Origin: Maribacter sp044594925
Lineage (GTDB): Bacteria > Bacteroidota > Bacteroidia > Flavobacteriales > Flavobacteriaceae
Assembly: GCF_044594925.1 (NCBI RefSeq)
Contig: NZ_CP138991.1
Location: forward strand, 2,046,001 to 2,110,000
Length of the DNA: 64,000 nt
Direction of reading: 5' to 3'
Both the position numbers and the translations under genes were made by a program. Below, in pieces: positions 8,113 through 16,653 of this stretch. The notes beneath the pieces were generated by a model. The model was not told the DNA's origin, did not search any database, and saw only the letters and a list, made by a program, of their open reading frames with translations. The number at the start of each line of letters is the position of its first letter. The stretch's first letter is position 1.

Positions 8113-9717
8113 ATGAAGAAGTCACTCTCAATGTACTTAGCTGTTTTATTGACAGTGCTTATATGCTCCTGTAGCGAAACTAGGCCCAAGAAAACACCAA
8201 AAAGGCCCAATATCGTCTTCATCATGTCGGACGATCATGCCTACCAGGCCATTAGTGCCTATGACACCACCTTGATCAGGACGCCGAATATTGATCGCCT
8301 AGCACACGAAGGGATGCTGTTTACCAATGCATCGGTCACCAATTCTATCTGCGCACCTTCCAGAGCAGTAATCCTTACAGGAAAACACAGTCATATCAAT
8401 GGTAAAATTGATAATTTAAGTCCGTTTGACACAACGAACATAACCTTTCCTATGCTACTTCAAAAAGCGGGATACCAGACCGCCATGTTCGGGAAACTAC
8501 ACTTTGGAAACAATCCAAAAGGTTTTGACGAATTCAAAATTTTACCAGGTCAAGGCGATTATTATAATCCCCGATTTATTACAAAAGATGGCGACACAAC
8601 AATTACAGGGTATGTCACGGATATCATTACCGACCTAACCATGGATTGGATGCAAAAACGAAGAGACACTACAAAGCCATTTCTTCTAATGTATTTGCAC
8701 AAAGCGCCCCATCGCAGTTGGTTACCGGCGGCACGTCATTATCCCGAATTTACCAAGAACAAATACCCGATACCAGAAACATTATTTGACGACTACCAAA
8801 CACGAGGTGATGCTGCAAAAACCGCAGAGATGGGTATTTTGAAAGACATGCTTTTAAAATATGACCTTAAAGTTCCCGAAAAGACATTAAAAGAATTAGG
8901 TATTTCCGAACGTTTAGGGGCTGGTGGGATAAATAGATTAAATGCCTTGCAAAAAGCTGCTTGGGATAGCATTTATGAACCTTTAGCTGCTGATTTTTTA
9001 GAACGATATCCTAATATGACGGATTCCACGCTCACGGTTTGGAAGTATCAGCGGTACCTTCAGGACTATTTGGGAACTATTGCCGCTGTAGATGAAAATG
9101 TAGGTCGGTTATTGGATTATTTGGATGCCGAAGACTTAAGTGAAAACACCTTGATAGTCTACACTTCTGACCAAGGGTTTTATCTAGGCGAACACGGTTG
9201 GTTCGATAAACGCTTTATGTATAACGAGTCGTTCAAAACGCCTTTGCTGATTCGATGGCCAAATGTAATTACATCAAATACCACGGAAGACGAACTCGTT
9301 CAAAATTTGGATTTCGCCCAAACATTTTTAGAAGCTGCGGGGGTAGAAGCACCGAGCGATATGCAAGGCGAAAGCTTGTTGCCCATTTTTAAAGGAGATA
9401 AAAGCGATTGGACACGAGATGCGGTATATTATCATTATTACGAATATCCTGCAGAACATGCTGTAAAGCGGCATTATGGCATTGCTACCAAGGAGTACAA
9501 ATTGATGCATTTTTATTATGACGTAGACCAGTGGGAGTTGTACGACCTAGAAAATGATGCCACAGAATCGAATAACGTATACAACAAACCTGAGTTTCAA
9601 GAAATCGTTACCGAGCTAAAAATAAAACTAAAGGAAACACGAGAAAAATATAAAGATTCTGATTCATTGAGTAATCAATATATTGAGTTATATAAGGAAA
9701 AAGGATACATGGATTAA
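8113..9717 (+). CDS. type I sulfatase, lipoprotein
   Basis: A sulfatase of 534 residues. The formylglycine motif CAPSRAVILTGK has its Cys at residue 80, so this is a Cys-type enzyme that needs a formylglycine-generating enzyme encoded elsewhere. Metal and substrate residues are visible in PNIVFIMSDDHAY (D40, D41), YTSDQGFYLGEHGWFDKR and the MFGKLHFG region. The N-terminus has a lipobox (LLTVLICSCSE, lipid on C18 or C20), so it is membrane-anchored. The C-terminus (YKLMHFYYDVDQWELYDLE) is the usual sulfatase cap. The substrate is probably a sulfated polysaccharide; the S1 subfamily cannot be assigned by eye. No glycoside hydrolase or SusCD pair is adjacent. Confidence 0.93.
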   Translation: MKKSLSMYLAVLLTVLICSCSETRPKKTPKRPNIVFIMSDDHAYQAISAYDTTLIRTPNIDRLAHEGMLFTNASVTNSICAPSRAVILTGKHSHINGKIDNLSPFDTTNITFPMLLQKAGYQTAMFGKLHFGNNPKGFDEFKILPGQGDYYNPRFITKDGDTTITGYVTDIITDLTMDWMQKRRDTTKPFLLMYLHKAPHRSWLPAARHYPEFTKNKYPIPETLFDDYQTRGDAAKTAEMGILKDMLLKYDLKVPEKTLKELGISERLGAGGINRLNALQKAAWDSIYEPLAADFLERYPNMTDSTLTVWKYQRYLQDYLGTIAAVDENVGRLLDYLDAEDLSENTLIVYTSDQGFYLGEHGWFDKRFMYNESFKTPLLIRWPNVITSNTTEDELVQNLDFAQTFLEAAGVEAPSDMQGESLLPIFKGDKSDWTRDAVYYHYYEYPAEHAVKRHYGIATKEYKLMHFYYDVDQWELYDLENDATESNNVYNKPEFQEIVTELKIKLKETREKYKDSDSLSNQYIELYKEKGYMD

Positions 9718-9754
9718 TTCCAAAACGAAGCATATTACTGAAGCGTTAACAAGC

Positions 9755-10120
9755 TCAACTCCAAAACTTATTATCCTTGATAAGGTAAGCCTCCTGTAAA
9801 ATTTCCACTAGAACCGTTTCATCAATGGTTTCTAATGAAGTATACCGAAGCGATTTGATAAGCTTACGACCGTCTACGGTCAACTTATCGGTATGTTTTG
9901 TCAAGTGTGCGGAACGCCAAAAACCCAAATCCACATAACCTTTTTTTACCGACACGTTCATATAACAAAACGGACTGTCATCTAAATAATAACAGGGCAA
10001 TTTCCACTTGAACTTTAACTGGGCCTCTGGGATGGTGCGTTCTATGGTGGCCTGCAAGTGCAAAAGAACACCTTTAAAAGGTTCCGGCTGATTTAGAATA
10101 TAGTTTTCCGCTGGGTTCAT
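9755..10120 (-). CDS. DUF1801 domain protein
   Basis: A protein of about 121 residues, using the ATG at 10120 (MNPAENYILNQPEP) rather than the one at 10144. The pattern of an N-terminal helix, FKWKLPCYYL, FCYMNVSVKKGYVDLGFW, LRYTSLETID and a short C-terminus is that of the DUF1801 (YdhG-like) fold. Cytoplasmic, function unknown. Convergent with the sulfatase gene. Confidence 0.8.
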   Translation of the reverse strand: MNPAENYILNQPEPFKGVLLHLQATIERTIPEAQLKFKWKLPCYYLDDSPFCYMNVSVKKGYVDLGFWRSAHLTKHTDKLTVDGRKLIKSLRYTSLETIDETVLVEILQEAYLIKDNKFWS

Positions 10121-10218
10121 GGGTTTTGAACAAGAATGACGCACAATTTACTATTTCTTAAACAGATAGCGGTATTTTATATAGGCCTATCCAGTATATT
10201 TGATATAAACCGAGAACC

Positions 10219-11334
10219 ATGAAAACCTATCTTTTTGCCCTAGCTTTAATCGGAACCTTACCTCTAACCGCCCAAGATCATTCACATACAGGCGCAAAAC
10301 CGTTCAACTATCCGAACATTGAAGGGTATCAAACCCTAAAAACAGATTTGCATATTCACACCGTATTTTCCGATGGAAAAGTGTGGCCCAACATACGTGT
10401 GCAAGAGGCGCTGCGCGAAAATTTGGATGCCATTTCCTTAACGGAACACTTGGAATACCAACCCCATTTGAGCGATATTCCGCATCCGGACCGGAACCGA
10501 TCTTTTGATATTGCTATGCAGGAAGCCAAAGATCATGATCTATTGATTATTCACGGATCGGAGATTACCCGTTCCGCTCCCATTGGACACAATAATGCTG
10601 TTTTTATAAAGGATGCCAACAAATTAAGGGCAAAAGACGGACTCACACCCTTTAACGAAGCCAAAAAACAAGGGGCCTTTGTATTTTGGAACCACCCCGC
10701 TTGGTACGCCCAAAATCCGGACGGGAATCCCGTACTAAGCGATTTTCAAAAAGAACGGATACAAAACGGGGAATTACATGGTATAGAGGTGATCAACTCG
10801 GTGGATTATGCAGAGGAATCCCTAACCTTGGCCTTGGAACAGAACTTAACGATCATGGGCACCAGCGACATTCACGAACTCATAGATTGGGACTACACCG
10901 AAAAAGGAAAACAACGCCCTATTACCCTAGTTTTTGCAAAGGAGCGAAGCATAAAAAGCATGCAAGAGGCTTTATTTGCAGGAAGAACGGTGGCGGTTTA
11001 CAATGACTTGTTGGTAGGAAAGGCCGAATTTTTGAATCCGCTGATTAAAGCGAGTATTGAGGTGAAATCCGCTACATATATTAACAATACTCAAATATTG
11101 GAAGTTGAGCTGGAAAATGTATCTAGCAGTCCCCTGCTCTTTCAAAACGAAATGGACTACAGTTTTTACAGCAGTTCTCCAGTTTTTGAAATTCCACCCG
11201 TGGGAAAATATACCCTGCGTATCAAAACCTTGGAAGAAAAAGAAAGCATCGATTTAAAGCTAAAAGCCATTGGTACATTTACCGCACCAAAGGTATCACC
11301 CGTTATCGAGTGGAATATATCCGTTGAAAAGTAA
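10219..11334 (+). CDS. exported PHP-domain phosphoesterase (Sb-PDE-like)
   Basis: A protein of 371 residues with a signal peptide (MKTYLFALALIGTLPLTAQ). The PHP metal-binding motifs are clear: TDLHIHTVFSDGKVWP (near residue 44), SLTEHLEYQPH, IIHGSEITR, WNHPAW, and TSDIHE around residue 217. PHP enzymes use a multinuclear metal site to hydrolyse phosphate esters; homologues annotated as Sb-PDE phosphodiesterases have this layout plus a C-terminal beta domain (about 280-371 here). It is probably periplasmic, perhaps for phosphate scavenging; the substrate is unknown. It is a single gene with its own upstream region. Confidence 0.85.
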   Translation: MKTYLFALALIGTLPLTAQDHSHTGAKPFNYPNIEGYQTLKTDLHIHTVFSDGKVWPNIRVQEALRENLDAISLTEHLEYQPHLSDIPHPDRNRSFDIAMQEAKDHDLLIIHGSEITRSAPIGHNNAVFIKDANKLRAKDGLTPFNEAKKQGAFVFWNHPAWYAQNPDGNPVLSDFQKERIQNGELHGIEVINSVDYAEESLTLALEQNLTIMGTSDIHELIDWDYTEKGKQRPITLVFAKERSIKSMQEALFAGRTVAVYNDLLVGKAEFLNPLIKASIEVKSATYINNTQILEVELENVSSSPLLFQNEMDYSFYSSSPVFEIPPVGKYTLRIKTLEEKESIDLKLKAIGTFTAPKVSPVIEWNISVEK

Positions 11335-11385
11335 TCCTTAAACTTTTTTGACATCAAACTATATTATTCTCAGAAATTTAATTTA

Positions 11386-11402
11386 ACTTTGAATTTCAAA
11401 GT
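11386..11402. promoter_or_regulatory. palindromic operator upstream of the CreD-regulator locus (copy 1)
   Basis: ACTTTGAATTTCAAAGT is a 17-bp palindrome with a single central base, ending 8 bp before the ATG at 11411. It overlaps a perfect -7 element, TAACTTTG (11384-11391). The same palindrome recurs in front of creD at 12333-12351, and both copies are followed by the identical ACTTTTAAAT. The gene at 12021 encodes a winged-helix regulator, the likely binder, so a repressor site over the promoter is inferred. Confidence 0.7.
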
Positions 11403-11410
11403 ACTTTTAA

Positions 11411-12019
11411 ATGGAATCAAAAAAATATTTGGACGACCTTTCCAGTATCAAGGATTTAATGAGTCGTTCTTCGCGGTTTATTTCCCTTAGCGGACTTTCG
11501 GGAATCATGGCAGGATTGTATGCACTTGCAGGAGCCACGATAACATATGTCTTTCTGCTCCCTAAAAACGGGGAAGTTCTAACCCTGCACAGCTGGAATT
11601 TTAAAATTATCCTTGGTATTCTAATTGCCGTGGCAACACTAAGTGTAATTACCGCTTTCCTCCTAACCTCTAAAAAAGCCAAGAAAAACAAGGAGAACAT
11701 CTGGGATGCTACTACCAAGCGATTATTGGTCAGTTTTCTAGTGCCGCTAGTAGCCGGTGGCATTTATATTCTCATTAAACTAAGTAGTCAGCATTACGGC
11801 CTTACAGGTTCTTTAATGCTTATTTTTTACGGACTTGCATTGATCAATGCCTCTAAATATACTATCAGCAACATACAATATTTAGGATACGCAGAGCTTA
11901 TTCTTGGATTGATATGTGCAGCCCTCCCCGGTTACGGATTTTGGTTTTGGATTTTAGGTTTTGGCGTATTCCACATCATTTACGGTAGCTTGATCTATTT
12001 TAAGGAGGAAAAAGCCTAA
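11411..12019 (+). CDS. multi-pass membrane protein of the CreD locus
   Basis: An inner-membrane protein of 202 residues. After a charged cytoplasmic N-terminus (MESKKYLDDLSSIKDLM) about six hydrophobic segments follow, near residues 28-50, 62-80, 100-120, 130-148, 150-170 and 174-192. I know no activity for it. It is followed one base after its stop by the winged-helix regulator, so the two are cotranscribed. In related bacteria this membrane protein, a small winged-helix regulator and CreD often occur together, which suggests an envelope stress role. Confidence 0.8.
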   Translation: MESKKYLDDLSSIKDLMSRSSRFISLSGLSGIMAGLYALAGATITYVFLLPKNGEVLTLHSWNFKIILGILIAVATLSVITAFLLTSKKAKKNKENIWDATTKRLLVSFLVPLVAGGIYILIKLSSQHYGLTGSLMLIFYGLALINASKYTISNIQYLGYAELILGLICAALPGYGFWFWILGFGVFHIIYGSLIYFKEEKA

Positions 12020-12020
12020 C

Positions 12021-12317
12021 ATGGGGTTAATAGACAACATAAACAAGTTATTTGACCATCGTATCCGTTTGGGGATGATGTCTATTTTGGTGGTCAATGA
12101 TGACGTAGATTTTACCAGATTAAAAGAATTGTTGGACGTAACGGACGGCAACCTTGCAAGCCACACCAAAACTTTGGAAAAGGCAAATTATATACGGATA
12201 GAGAAGTCCTTCATCGGTAAAAAACCCAATACAAAATATAGCATTACCAAAGAAGGTAAACTAGCCTTTCAAAAACATATTGAAGCCCTCGAAAATTTAA
12301 TACGAAAACAAACATAA
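12021..12317 (+). CDS. winged-helix transcriptional regulator of the CreD locus
   Basis: A small DNA-binding protein of 98 residues consisting of one winged-helix domain of the HTH_34/MarR-like kind: LKELLDVTDGNLASHTKTLEKANYI is the recognition region (split helix-turn-helix, about 34-58) and SFIGKKPNTKYSITKEG the wing. There is no ligand or phosphorylation domain. The two matching palindromes before 11411 and 12369 make autorepression together with control of creD the simplest model. What signal releases it is unknown. Confidence 0.88.
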   Translation: MGLIDNINKLFDHRIRLGMMSILVVNDDVDFTRLKELLDVTDGNLASHTKTLEKANYIRIEKSFIGKKPNTKYSITKEGKLAFQKHIEALENLIRKQT

Positions 12318-12332
12318 AATTTTTTATCAATA

Positions 12333-12351
12333 TACTTTGAAATTCAAAGTA
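12333..12351. promoter_or_regulatory. palindromic operator upstream of creD (copy 2)
   Basis: TACTTTGAAATTCAAAGTA is a 19-bp palindrome with one central base, 17 bp before the creD ATG. It differs from copy 1 at the centre and at the left outer base, and shares the downstream ACTTTTAAAT. Probable binding site of the 98-residue regulator encoded directly upstream. Confidence 0.7.
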
Positions 12352-12368
12352 CTTTTAAATATTCAACA

Positions 12369-13757
12369 ATGGAAACAATAAAAAAGAACAAAGGATTTGG
12401 CAACTGGATCAGAACAAGTATTACTGCAAGAATGCTCATGGTAGGCTTTCTCATATTGGTGTTGTTGATACCACTCATTTACATAAAGGAACTCATAAAC
12501 GAACGCTCCCAAAGGCAAGAGGAAGTCGTCTCGGAAGTAGGCAATTTATGGGGAACGGAAGTCCTTTTGATGGGGCCCATATTAAAAATTCCCTATAAAA
12601 CCTATACGGAATCTACCACCTACGATACGGAAACCAAGAAAGGAATTACCAAACGTAAGACCCATATTAACTACGCTTATTTTTTACCTGATAATCTAAA
12701 CATTGACGCACATGTGGACGCTATTAAAAAAGAAAGGGGAATCTATGAAACATCTGTTTTTTCAAGTGAAATGGCTATTGAAGGTACTTTTGGTATTCCC
12801 GATTTTAAACAGAAAGATGTACTACCTGAAGATGTGGTTTGGGAAAAAGCTACCATCCTCATAAGAAGTTCTAACCTTAAAGGCATTAAAAATCAGATTG
12901 AGATGCAGTTGGGAGATGAAACGACCTCCTTTTTACCCAGATACAAGGACCAACAAAACCAATCTTACTTAACGGGTTTCGTACCCATGCACGAATTGGA
13001 GAGTCCGTTTTTAGCTGATGGTGCACTCCCTAAAACAAAAGCCGTTACTTTTAATACCGCTATTACCATGAACGGGAGTTCCAAGATTAGATTCGTTCCT
13101 GTAGGAAAACAAACAAAATTGCACATGACCAGCAACTGGAAAGATCCTAGTTTTACGGGGAATTTCCTACCAGAGGAAGATGAAGAAAAAAGTGTGACCT
13201 CGGAAGGTTTTGTGGCCAATTGGAACATTTTACAAATCAACCGCCAGTTTGAACAGTCTTTCTTTGGTTCCCTGCCGGATTTAAAGGAATTCTCATTTGG
13301 AACCGAACTTTTTGTACCTGTTGATGAATATCAAAAAAGTGAACGCTCGGCAAAATATGGCTATCTGGTCATAGCCCTAACTTTTCTAGTTTTCTTTTTG
13401 ATACAGACCATTAGCAAAATAAACATCCATGCTTTTCAGTATCTCATGATAGGGATTGCTTTGCTGATGTTTTACACCTTATTGATATCCATATCGGAAC
13501 ACCAAAATTTCTTAAAAGCCTACCTAGTTGCTAGTGCGGCGGTCATTGGTTTAATTACCCTGTATTCCAAGAGCATTCTAAAACATAGAAAATTCATTCT
13601 ACTCATTTTCGGGTCATTAGCCGCCTTGTACTCTTTTATTTTTGTAATTATTCAATTGGAAAGTTATGCACTGTTAGTGGGGAGTATTGGATTGTTTATT
13701 ATCCTAGCTATTGTAATGTTCGCATCACGGAAAATAGATTGGAGTTCGGGTGCTTAA
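12369..13757 (+). CDS. creD: inner-membrane protein CreD-like
   Basis: A protein of 462 residues. One transmembrane segment near residues 20-42 is followed by a large periplasmic domain (about 45-325) containing YFLPDNLNIDAHVDAIKKERG, and then a C-terminal bundle of five to six membrane segments (about 328-455). This is the CreD architecture, with VDEYQKSERSAKYGYLVIAL typical of the region entering the membrane. In enterobacteria CreD belongs to the CreBC regulon and affects envelope integrity; in Bacteroidota it is driven by a small winged-helix regulator, as here. The palindromic operator 17 bp upstream indicates separate control from the two genes before it. Confidence 0.9.
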   Translation: METIKKNKGFGNWIRTSITARMLMVGFLILVLLIPLIYIKELINERSQRQEEVVSEVGNLWGTEVLLMGPILKIPYKTYTESTTYDTETKKGITKRKTHINYAYFLPDNLNIDAHVDAIKKERGIYETSVFSSEMAIEGTFGIPDFKQKDVLPEDVVWEKATILIRSSNLKGIKNQIEMQLGDETTSFLPRYKDQQNQSYLTGFVPMHELESPFLADGALPKTKAVTFNTAITMNGSSKIRFVPVGKQTKLHMTSNWKDPSFTGNFLPEEDEEKSVTSEGFVANWNILQINRQFEQSFFGSLPDLKEFSFGTELFVPVDEYQKSERSAKYGYLVIALTFLVFFLIQTISKINIHAFQYLMIGIALLMFYTLLISISEHQNFLKAYLVASAAVIGLITLYSKSILKHRKFILLIFGSLAALYSFIFVIIQLESYALLVGSIGLFIILAIVMFASRKIDWSSGA

Positions 13758-13772
13758 TTTAATTTAAACCAG

Positions 13773-13804
13773 AAAGGTGTCTAAGCTTAGTTTTAGACAC
13801 CTTT
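13773..13804 (+). terminator. hairpin terminator after creD
   Basis: AAAGGTGTCTAA pairs perfectly with TTAGACACCTTT (12-bp stem, 8-nt loop) 15 bp after the creD stop. There is no long T-run on the plus strand beyond the TTT inside the stem, so termination strength is uncertain. Its presence rules out a GTG start at 13777 for the next gene. Confidence 0.65.
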
Positions 13805-13818
13805 ATAAAACAAGAGTA

Positions 13819-14142
13819 ATGATATTAACCGATCATACTTCACAACAGCTCAGTACAGGGGCCGTAGCACTTACTTTATTTTCAACAATTTTAGGAGGGC
13901 ACCTCACAGCAAGTTACCTGCTATACCTACCCGATCCCGATGTGGTCGCTATTTTTATGAAAATCGTAGTGGGTGTCGTACTGCTGAATATAATATATTT
14001 TCTGATTTGCTTTTCCGCGCTGTTGACCAACATTCCAAATAAACCACTGATACTTAAAGCTGGCTTATTTATGGGAATTAATATTCCTATAGCCATAGGG
14101 TATTTAATCATTGTACTATCGTACACTGAATTAATTCATTGA
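13819..14142 (+). CDS. small membrane protein of unknown function
   Basis: A protein of 107 residues starting at the ATG at 13819 (MILTDHTSQQLSTG). The frame is open from a GTG at 13777, but that start lies inside the creD terminator hairpin. Three hydrophobic segments are visible at about residues 15-36, 45-68 and 75-100. No motif is recognised. It stands alone, followed by about 100 bp without a gene. Confidence 0.6.
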   Translation: MILTDHTSQQLSTGAVALTLFSTILGGHLTASYLLYLPDPDVVAIFMKIVVGVVLLNIIYFLICFSALLTNIPNKPLILKAGLFMGINIPIAIGYLIIVLSYTELIH

Positions 14143-14244
14143 TTAACAAATTCTATAATTTCTATATGATATTGGCGCCATATAGTAAGTTCCAGCACTA
14201 ATTTACTAGGATGCTTTGTCCGGAATTTGCAAGAAATAGCTTTT

Positions 14245-14667
14245 CTAAAGATTAAAAAATCTACGTACAACAAGTCCAATTATTATAACGACAGCCCAAA
14301 ACAGACAACCTAATTGTTTTACTTCTGTTGCCTGCTTGGCTTTTTTGCGAAATCCATATTTTTCGAAACGTTCATATTCAGAAGCAGAAAAATGATTCTC
14401 TCTCCAGCTCGGCGAAGGAGTTACAAAGGGCAAAAAGAAAAAAGAAAACCATTCGTCTCGAGTCAATGGCTCATCTTTTCTCTTTTCCGCGTATTGCTGA
14501 TATTTCAAATATTCTGATTCCGCAATTCCAAGTTCTTCATCGCTTAAATTTCGTTTCCTCAATTCCGTTTTAGCTGAATCAACCAACATACCGTCTTTCT
14601 CCGTTTTTATGCAGTATAAGAGTTCTACATTGGTATATCGGTTTATTTTTTTATCGGTCATTAACAA
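14245..14667 (-). CDS. hypothetical protein with C-terminal membrane anchor
   Basis: A protein of 140 residues (or 138 from the second ATG at 14661). The N-terminal two thirds is charged and helical (LVDSAKTELRKRNLSDEELG, then EYLKYQQYAEKRKDEPLTRDEW), followed by an aromatic stretch FSFFFLPFVTP, and it ends in one membrane segment (about 118-136, LFWAVVIIIGLVV). The orientation suggests a tail-anchored cytoplasmic protein. Function unknown. It lies 27 bp beyond the end of the next leftward gene, so it may be its cotranscribed neighbour. Confidence 0.65.
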   Translation of the reverse strand: MLMTDKKINRYTNVELLYCIKTEKDGMLVDSAKTELRKRNLSDEELGIAESEYLKYQQYAEKRKDEPLTRDEWFSFFFLPFVTPSPSWRENHFSASEYERFEKYGFRKKAKQATEVKQLGCLFWAVVIIIGLVVRRFFNL

Positions 14668-14694
14668 CAGGTTTTTTGTAGAAAATATTACTAC

Positions 14695-15900
14695 TTACTC
14701 CTTCCCATTCACAAAATCCTGCAAATAACTATACCGTTCGGTCAATTTACCGTTTTGTGTCATTCTTGCTCTGTGCAGCACTCCATTCTTGTCGTCGTTA
14801 AAAAATGCGGGGATTACGTTTTTTAAAAAAGCGGCTCCAAAACCCACACTGGCATCCCTAGGTAATTCGCAAGGGAGGTTATCCACTGCCATTACGGCGA
14901 TGGCATCAGGATTTTTAAAATCGATCTCGGATTCTGATTTTGGGTTGTAGCCGTATATGGGGTCTGCGATTGTTGAGGGTTTAATGGTGGTTGCTACGGG
15001 GCCATCAATATCACAACTGATATCAGCTACCACTTTTATTTTAAATTCGGGATGTTTAGCGTCTTCTCTTGTGTATAGATAAGGTGCTCCTTGTCCATAA
15101 AAATGTCCGGCAATGTAGAAGTCGGTCACTTTGGTGAATCTAAAAAAGTTGGACTTATACTGTTCCGGGTTGGCGAAGAAGTCGCCCTTATTTCCTCGTA
15201 AACCATCCTTACGCTTGTTGTATTCCGACGCATCTATTTGACAGTACACCGGCTCTTTAAAATCCTCTTGTAAATACTCGGTAACGTTTACGCGCCGCAT
15301 ACCCATCCCATCCAGCATTTCGCGAGAGCCATTGCCCACTCGTCCCCTACCTGTCAACAATACCTTGATGTTGGGGAGTTTTATTTTTTTCAATTCGGAG
15401 ATGAGTTCTTGCTGATCTGAAAGTGTTTCTGCTTTGGGCAAATCATAAGTACCGTACTTTAATCCGTAGGCCCTAAAACCGTTATATGCACCTACGATTC
15501 CCGCATAGCGCCCAAAGGCTACTACACGTTGTTCATTCTCGTTGGTAATCACTTCGTGATCGTATAATTCGATGTTCTTATCAAGTATTGCCTGAAGCAA
15601 ATCCCTGTTATAAGGTTGTTTTTTTATGGTATGAGAGAAAAAGAAGTATTTTTTATTGGGTATTAGATTTTCGATAGGCACTTCCTTTACACCAATTAGC
15701 ACATCACATTCTTCCATTTTAGAGGCTACGGTGAGTCCTGCTTTTTTGTAAGCATCATCGGAAAATGCCCTAATAGTCGAGGGTTCTACTATTATCTTAG
15801 CATTTTTATGTTTGGAAAGGACTTTTTGACATGCCTCTGGCGACAGTACCACCCTACGGTCTGGTGGATTCTTACGCTCTCTGATGATTCCGAACTTCAT
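14695..15900 (-). CDS. saccharopine dehydrogenase / alanine dehydrogenase-like NAD(P)-dependent oxidoreductase
   Basis: A cytoplasmic enzyme of 401 residues. The N-terminal domain (MKFGIIRERKNPPDRRVVLSPE...) is of the AlaDH/PNT-saccharopine dehydrogenase type, including FSHTIKKQPYNRDLL and AFGRYAGIVGAYNGFRA; the Rossmann domain has LLTGRGRVGNGSREML (about 181-197). The C-terminal part VVADISCDIDGPVATTIKPST and DNLPCELPRDAS are typical of the LYS1-like group. In many Flavobacteriaceae this enzyme is annotated as saccharopine dehydrogenase; whether it works in lysine metabolism is not shown by the neighbours. Confidence 0.85.
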   Translation of the reverse strand: MKFGIIRERKNPPDRRVVLSPEACQKVLSKHKNAKIIVEPSTIRAFSDDAYKKAGLTVASKMEECDVLIGVKEVPIENLIPNKKYFFFSHTIKKQPYNRDLLQAILDKNIELYDHEVITNENEQRVVAFGRYAGIVGAYNGFRAYGLKYGTYDLPKAETLSDQQELISELKKIKLPNIKVLLTGRGRVGNGSREMLDGMGMRRVNVTEYLQEDFKEPVYCQIDASEYNKRKDGLRGNKGDFFANPEQYKSNFFRFTKVTDFYIAGHFYGQGAPYLYTREDAKHPEFKIKVVADISCDIDGPVATTIKPSTIADPIYGYNPKSESEIDFKNPDAIAVMAVDNLPCELPRDASVGFGAAFLKNVIPAFFNDDKNGVLHRARMTQNGKLTERYSYLQDFVNGKE

Positions 15901-16025
15901 GTTTGTTCTTTTGGTATAATATTTGACCTTAAATGTAGTGGGATTTGCATAGGCTCACAAGTTTTTGTTAGCTTTGCTGCCCGCGTTAGGGATAGCGGCA
16001 AGTACCGTGTACTGCCAAAAGCCCG

Positions 16026-16075
16026 ACCCTTTTGTAAAAAGGGTAACGCAAAACCTTAAAAAGTACTTTAAGGTT
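16026..16075. other. two tandem hairpins in the spacer upstream of the tmRNA gene
   Basis: ACCCTTTT-gta-AAAAGGGT (16026-16044) and AACCTTAAA-aagtac-TTTAAGGTT (16052-16075) are perfect inverted repeats, 17 bp before the tmRNA start. They follow an unusually GC-rich stretch (about 15977-16025). The hairpins could end transcripts from upstream or belong to a dispersed intergenic element. There is no supporting gene nearby on the plus strand. Confidence 0.5.
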
Positions 16076-16092
16076 AAGTTCATTTACATATT

Positions 16093-16487
16093 GGGGCCGA
16101 CTGGTTTTGACAGCGAGACCAATGGCATTGTAAGCATGTCGAGCGCTGGGATATAGCTCGTAAATCTCATATTTCACACTTTTAATTGGCGAAAACAATT
16201 ACGCTCTTGCCGCATAATCTGAATTATAGTAGGATTTGCCTCGTCCCTACCAGGTAGGGAAGCGAGATGTTCCTGGGTAGCCCTTGTTGATGGCGACCCA
16301 TTTAGGAGCACCAGAAAAGTCAACATAAGGTTGTTGTTCGCTTTGGCAATAACACTAAAACTTAAGAAGCTAAGCGTTTGTTAGGCCGTTTCCGGTCAGG
16401 CCTGCGTCGAAAATTAAGCGGAAACTAAACATGTAGAAAGCACTGACGTTGCTTGTTTGGACGAGGGTTCGAATCCCTCCGGCTCCA
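16093..16487 (+). ncRNA. ssrA: transfer-messenger RNA (tmRNA, ssrA)
   Basis: A one-piece tmRNA. The 5' end GGGGCCG (16093-16099) pairs with CGGCTCC (16480-16486) to form the acceptor stem, and GGTTCGAATCC near 16466-16476 is the T-loop region. The tag reading frame begins at GGC 16188 and ends with TAA at 16215-16217, giving GENNYALAA, the tag typical of Bacteroidota. It rescues stalled ribosomes with SmpB. The encoded 3' end continues ACGA rather than ACCA, so the CCA is presumably added after processing. A strong terminator follows at 16522. Confidence 0.96.
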
Positions 16488-16521
16488 CGATCACTCACAA
16501 CTGTGGAGTGACTTAAAATAT

Positions 16522-16560
16522 AAAATCCCATCAAGTGTACTTGTTTGGGATTTTTGTTTT
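16522..16560 (+). terminator. rho-independent terminator of the tmRNA gene
   Basis: AAAATCCCA (16522-16530) pairs with TGGGATTTT (16546-16554). The loop holds a nested CAAG-tgta-CTTG stem, and the right arm runs into TTTTTGTTTT. It lies 35 bp beyond the mature tmRNA end. Confidence 0.8.
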
Positions 16561-16631
16561 TAGGCACCAAGGCTATTTTTAGCCTTGACAGTTATATTCG
16601 CAGTACGAAAGCCACAGGAAACAACGTAGTT

Positions 16632-16649
16632 AATCCCCTCCGGCTCCAC
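16632..16649 (+). repeat. second copy of the tmRNA 3' end (putative attachment-site remnant)
   Basis: AATCCCCTCCGGCTCCAC repeats the tmRNA end at 16472-16488 (AATCCCTCCGGCTCCAC) with one extra C. No T-arm or acceptor 5' strand accompanies it, so it is not a second RNA gene. Its own terminator follows at once. Direct repeats of an ssrA end are the usual footprint of integration by a tyrosine recombinase; here only about 160 bp separate the copies. Confidence 0.6.
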
Positions 16650-16653
16650 TTCT

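Noticed and set aside
13777..13818. GTG start adding 14 residues to the small membrane protein at 13819
   Set aside because: The GTG lies inside the 12-bp stem of the creD terminator; the ATG at 13819 is a better start.
14171..14185. Inverted repeat around TGGCGCCA as an operator
   Set aside because: Only the 8-bp centre is symmetric, it is not near a promoter, and it occurs once.
16370..16570. Minus-strand open frame of 66 codons over the tmRNA end
   Set aside because: It is the antisense of the tmRNA 3' half and terminator; such frames are well-known false genes.
16632..16649. Second tRNA or tmRNA gene
   Set aside because: Only the terminal 18 nt are repeated; there is no T-arm, D-arm or 5' acceptor strand.
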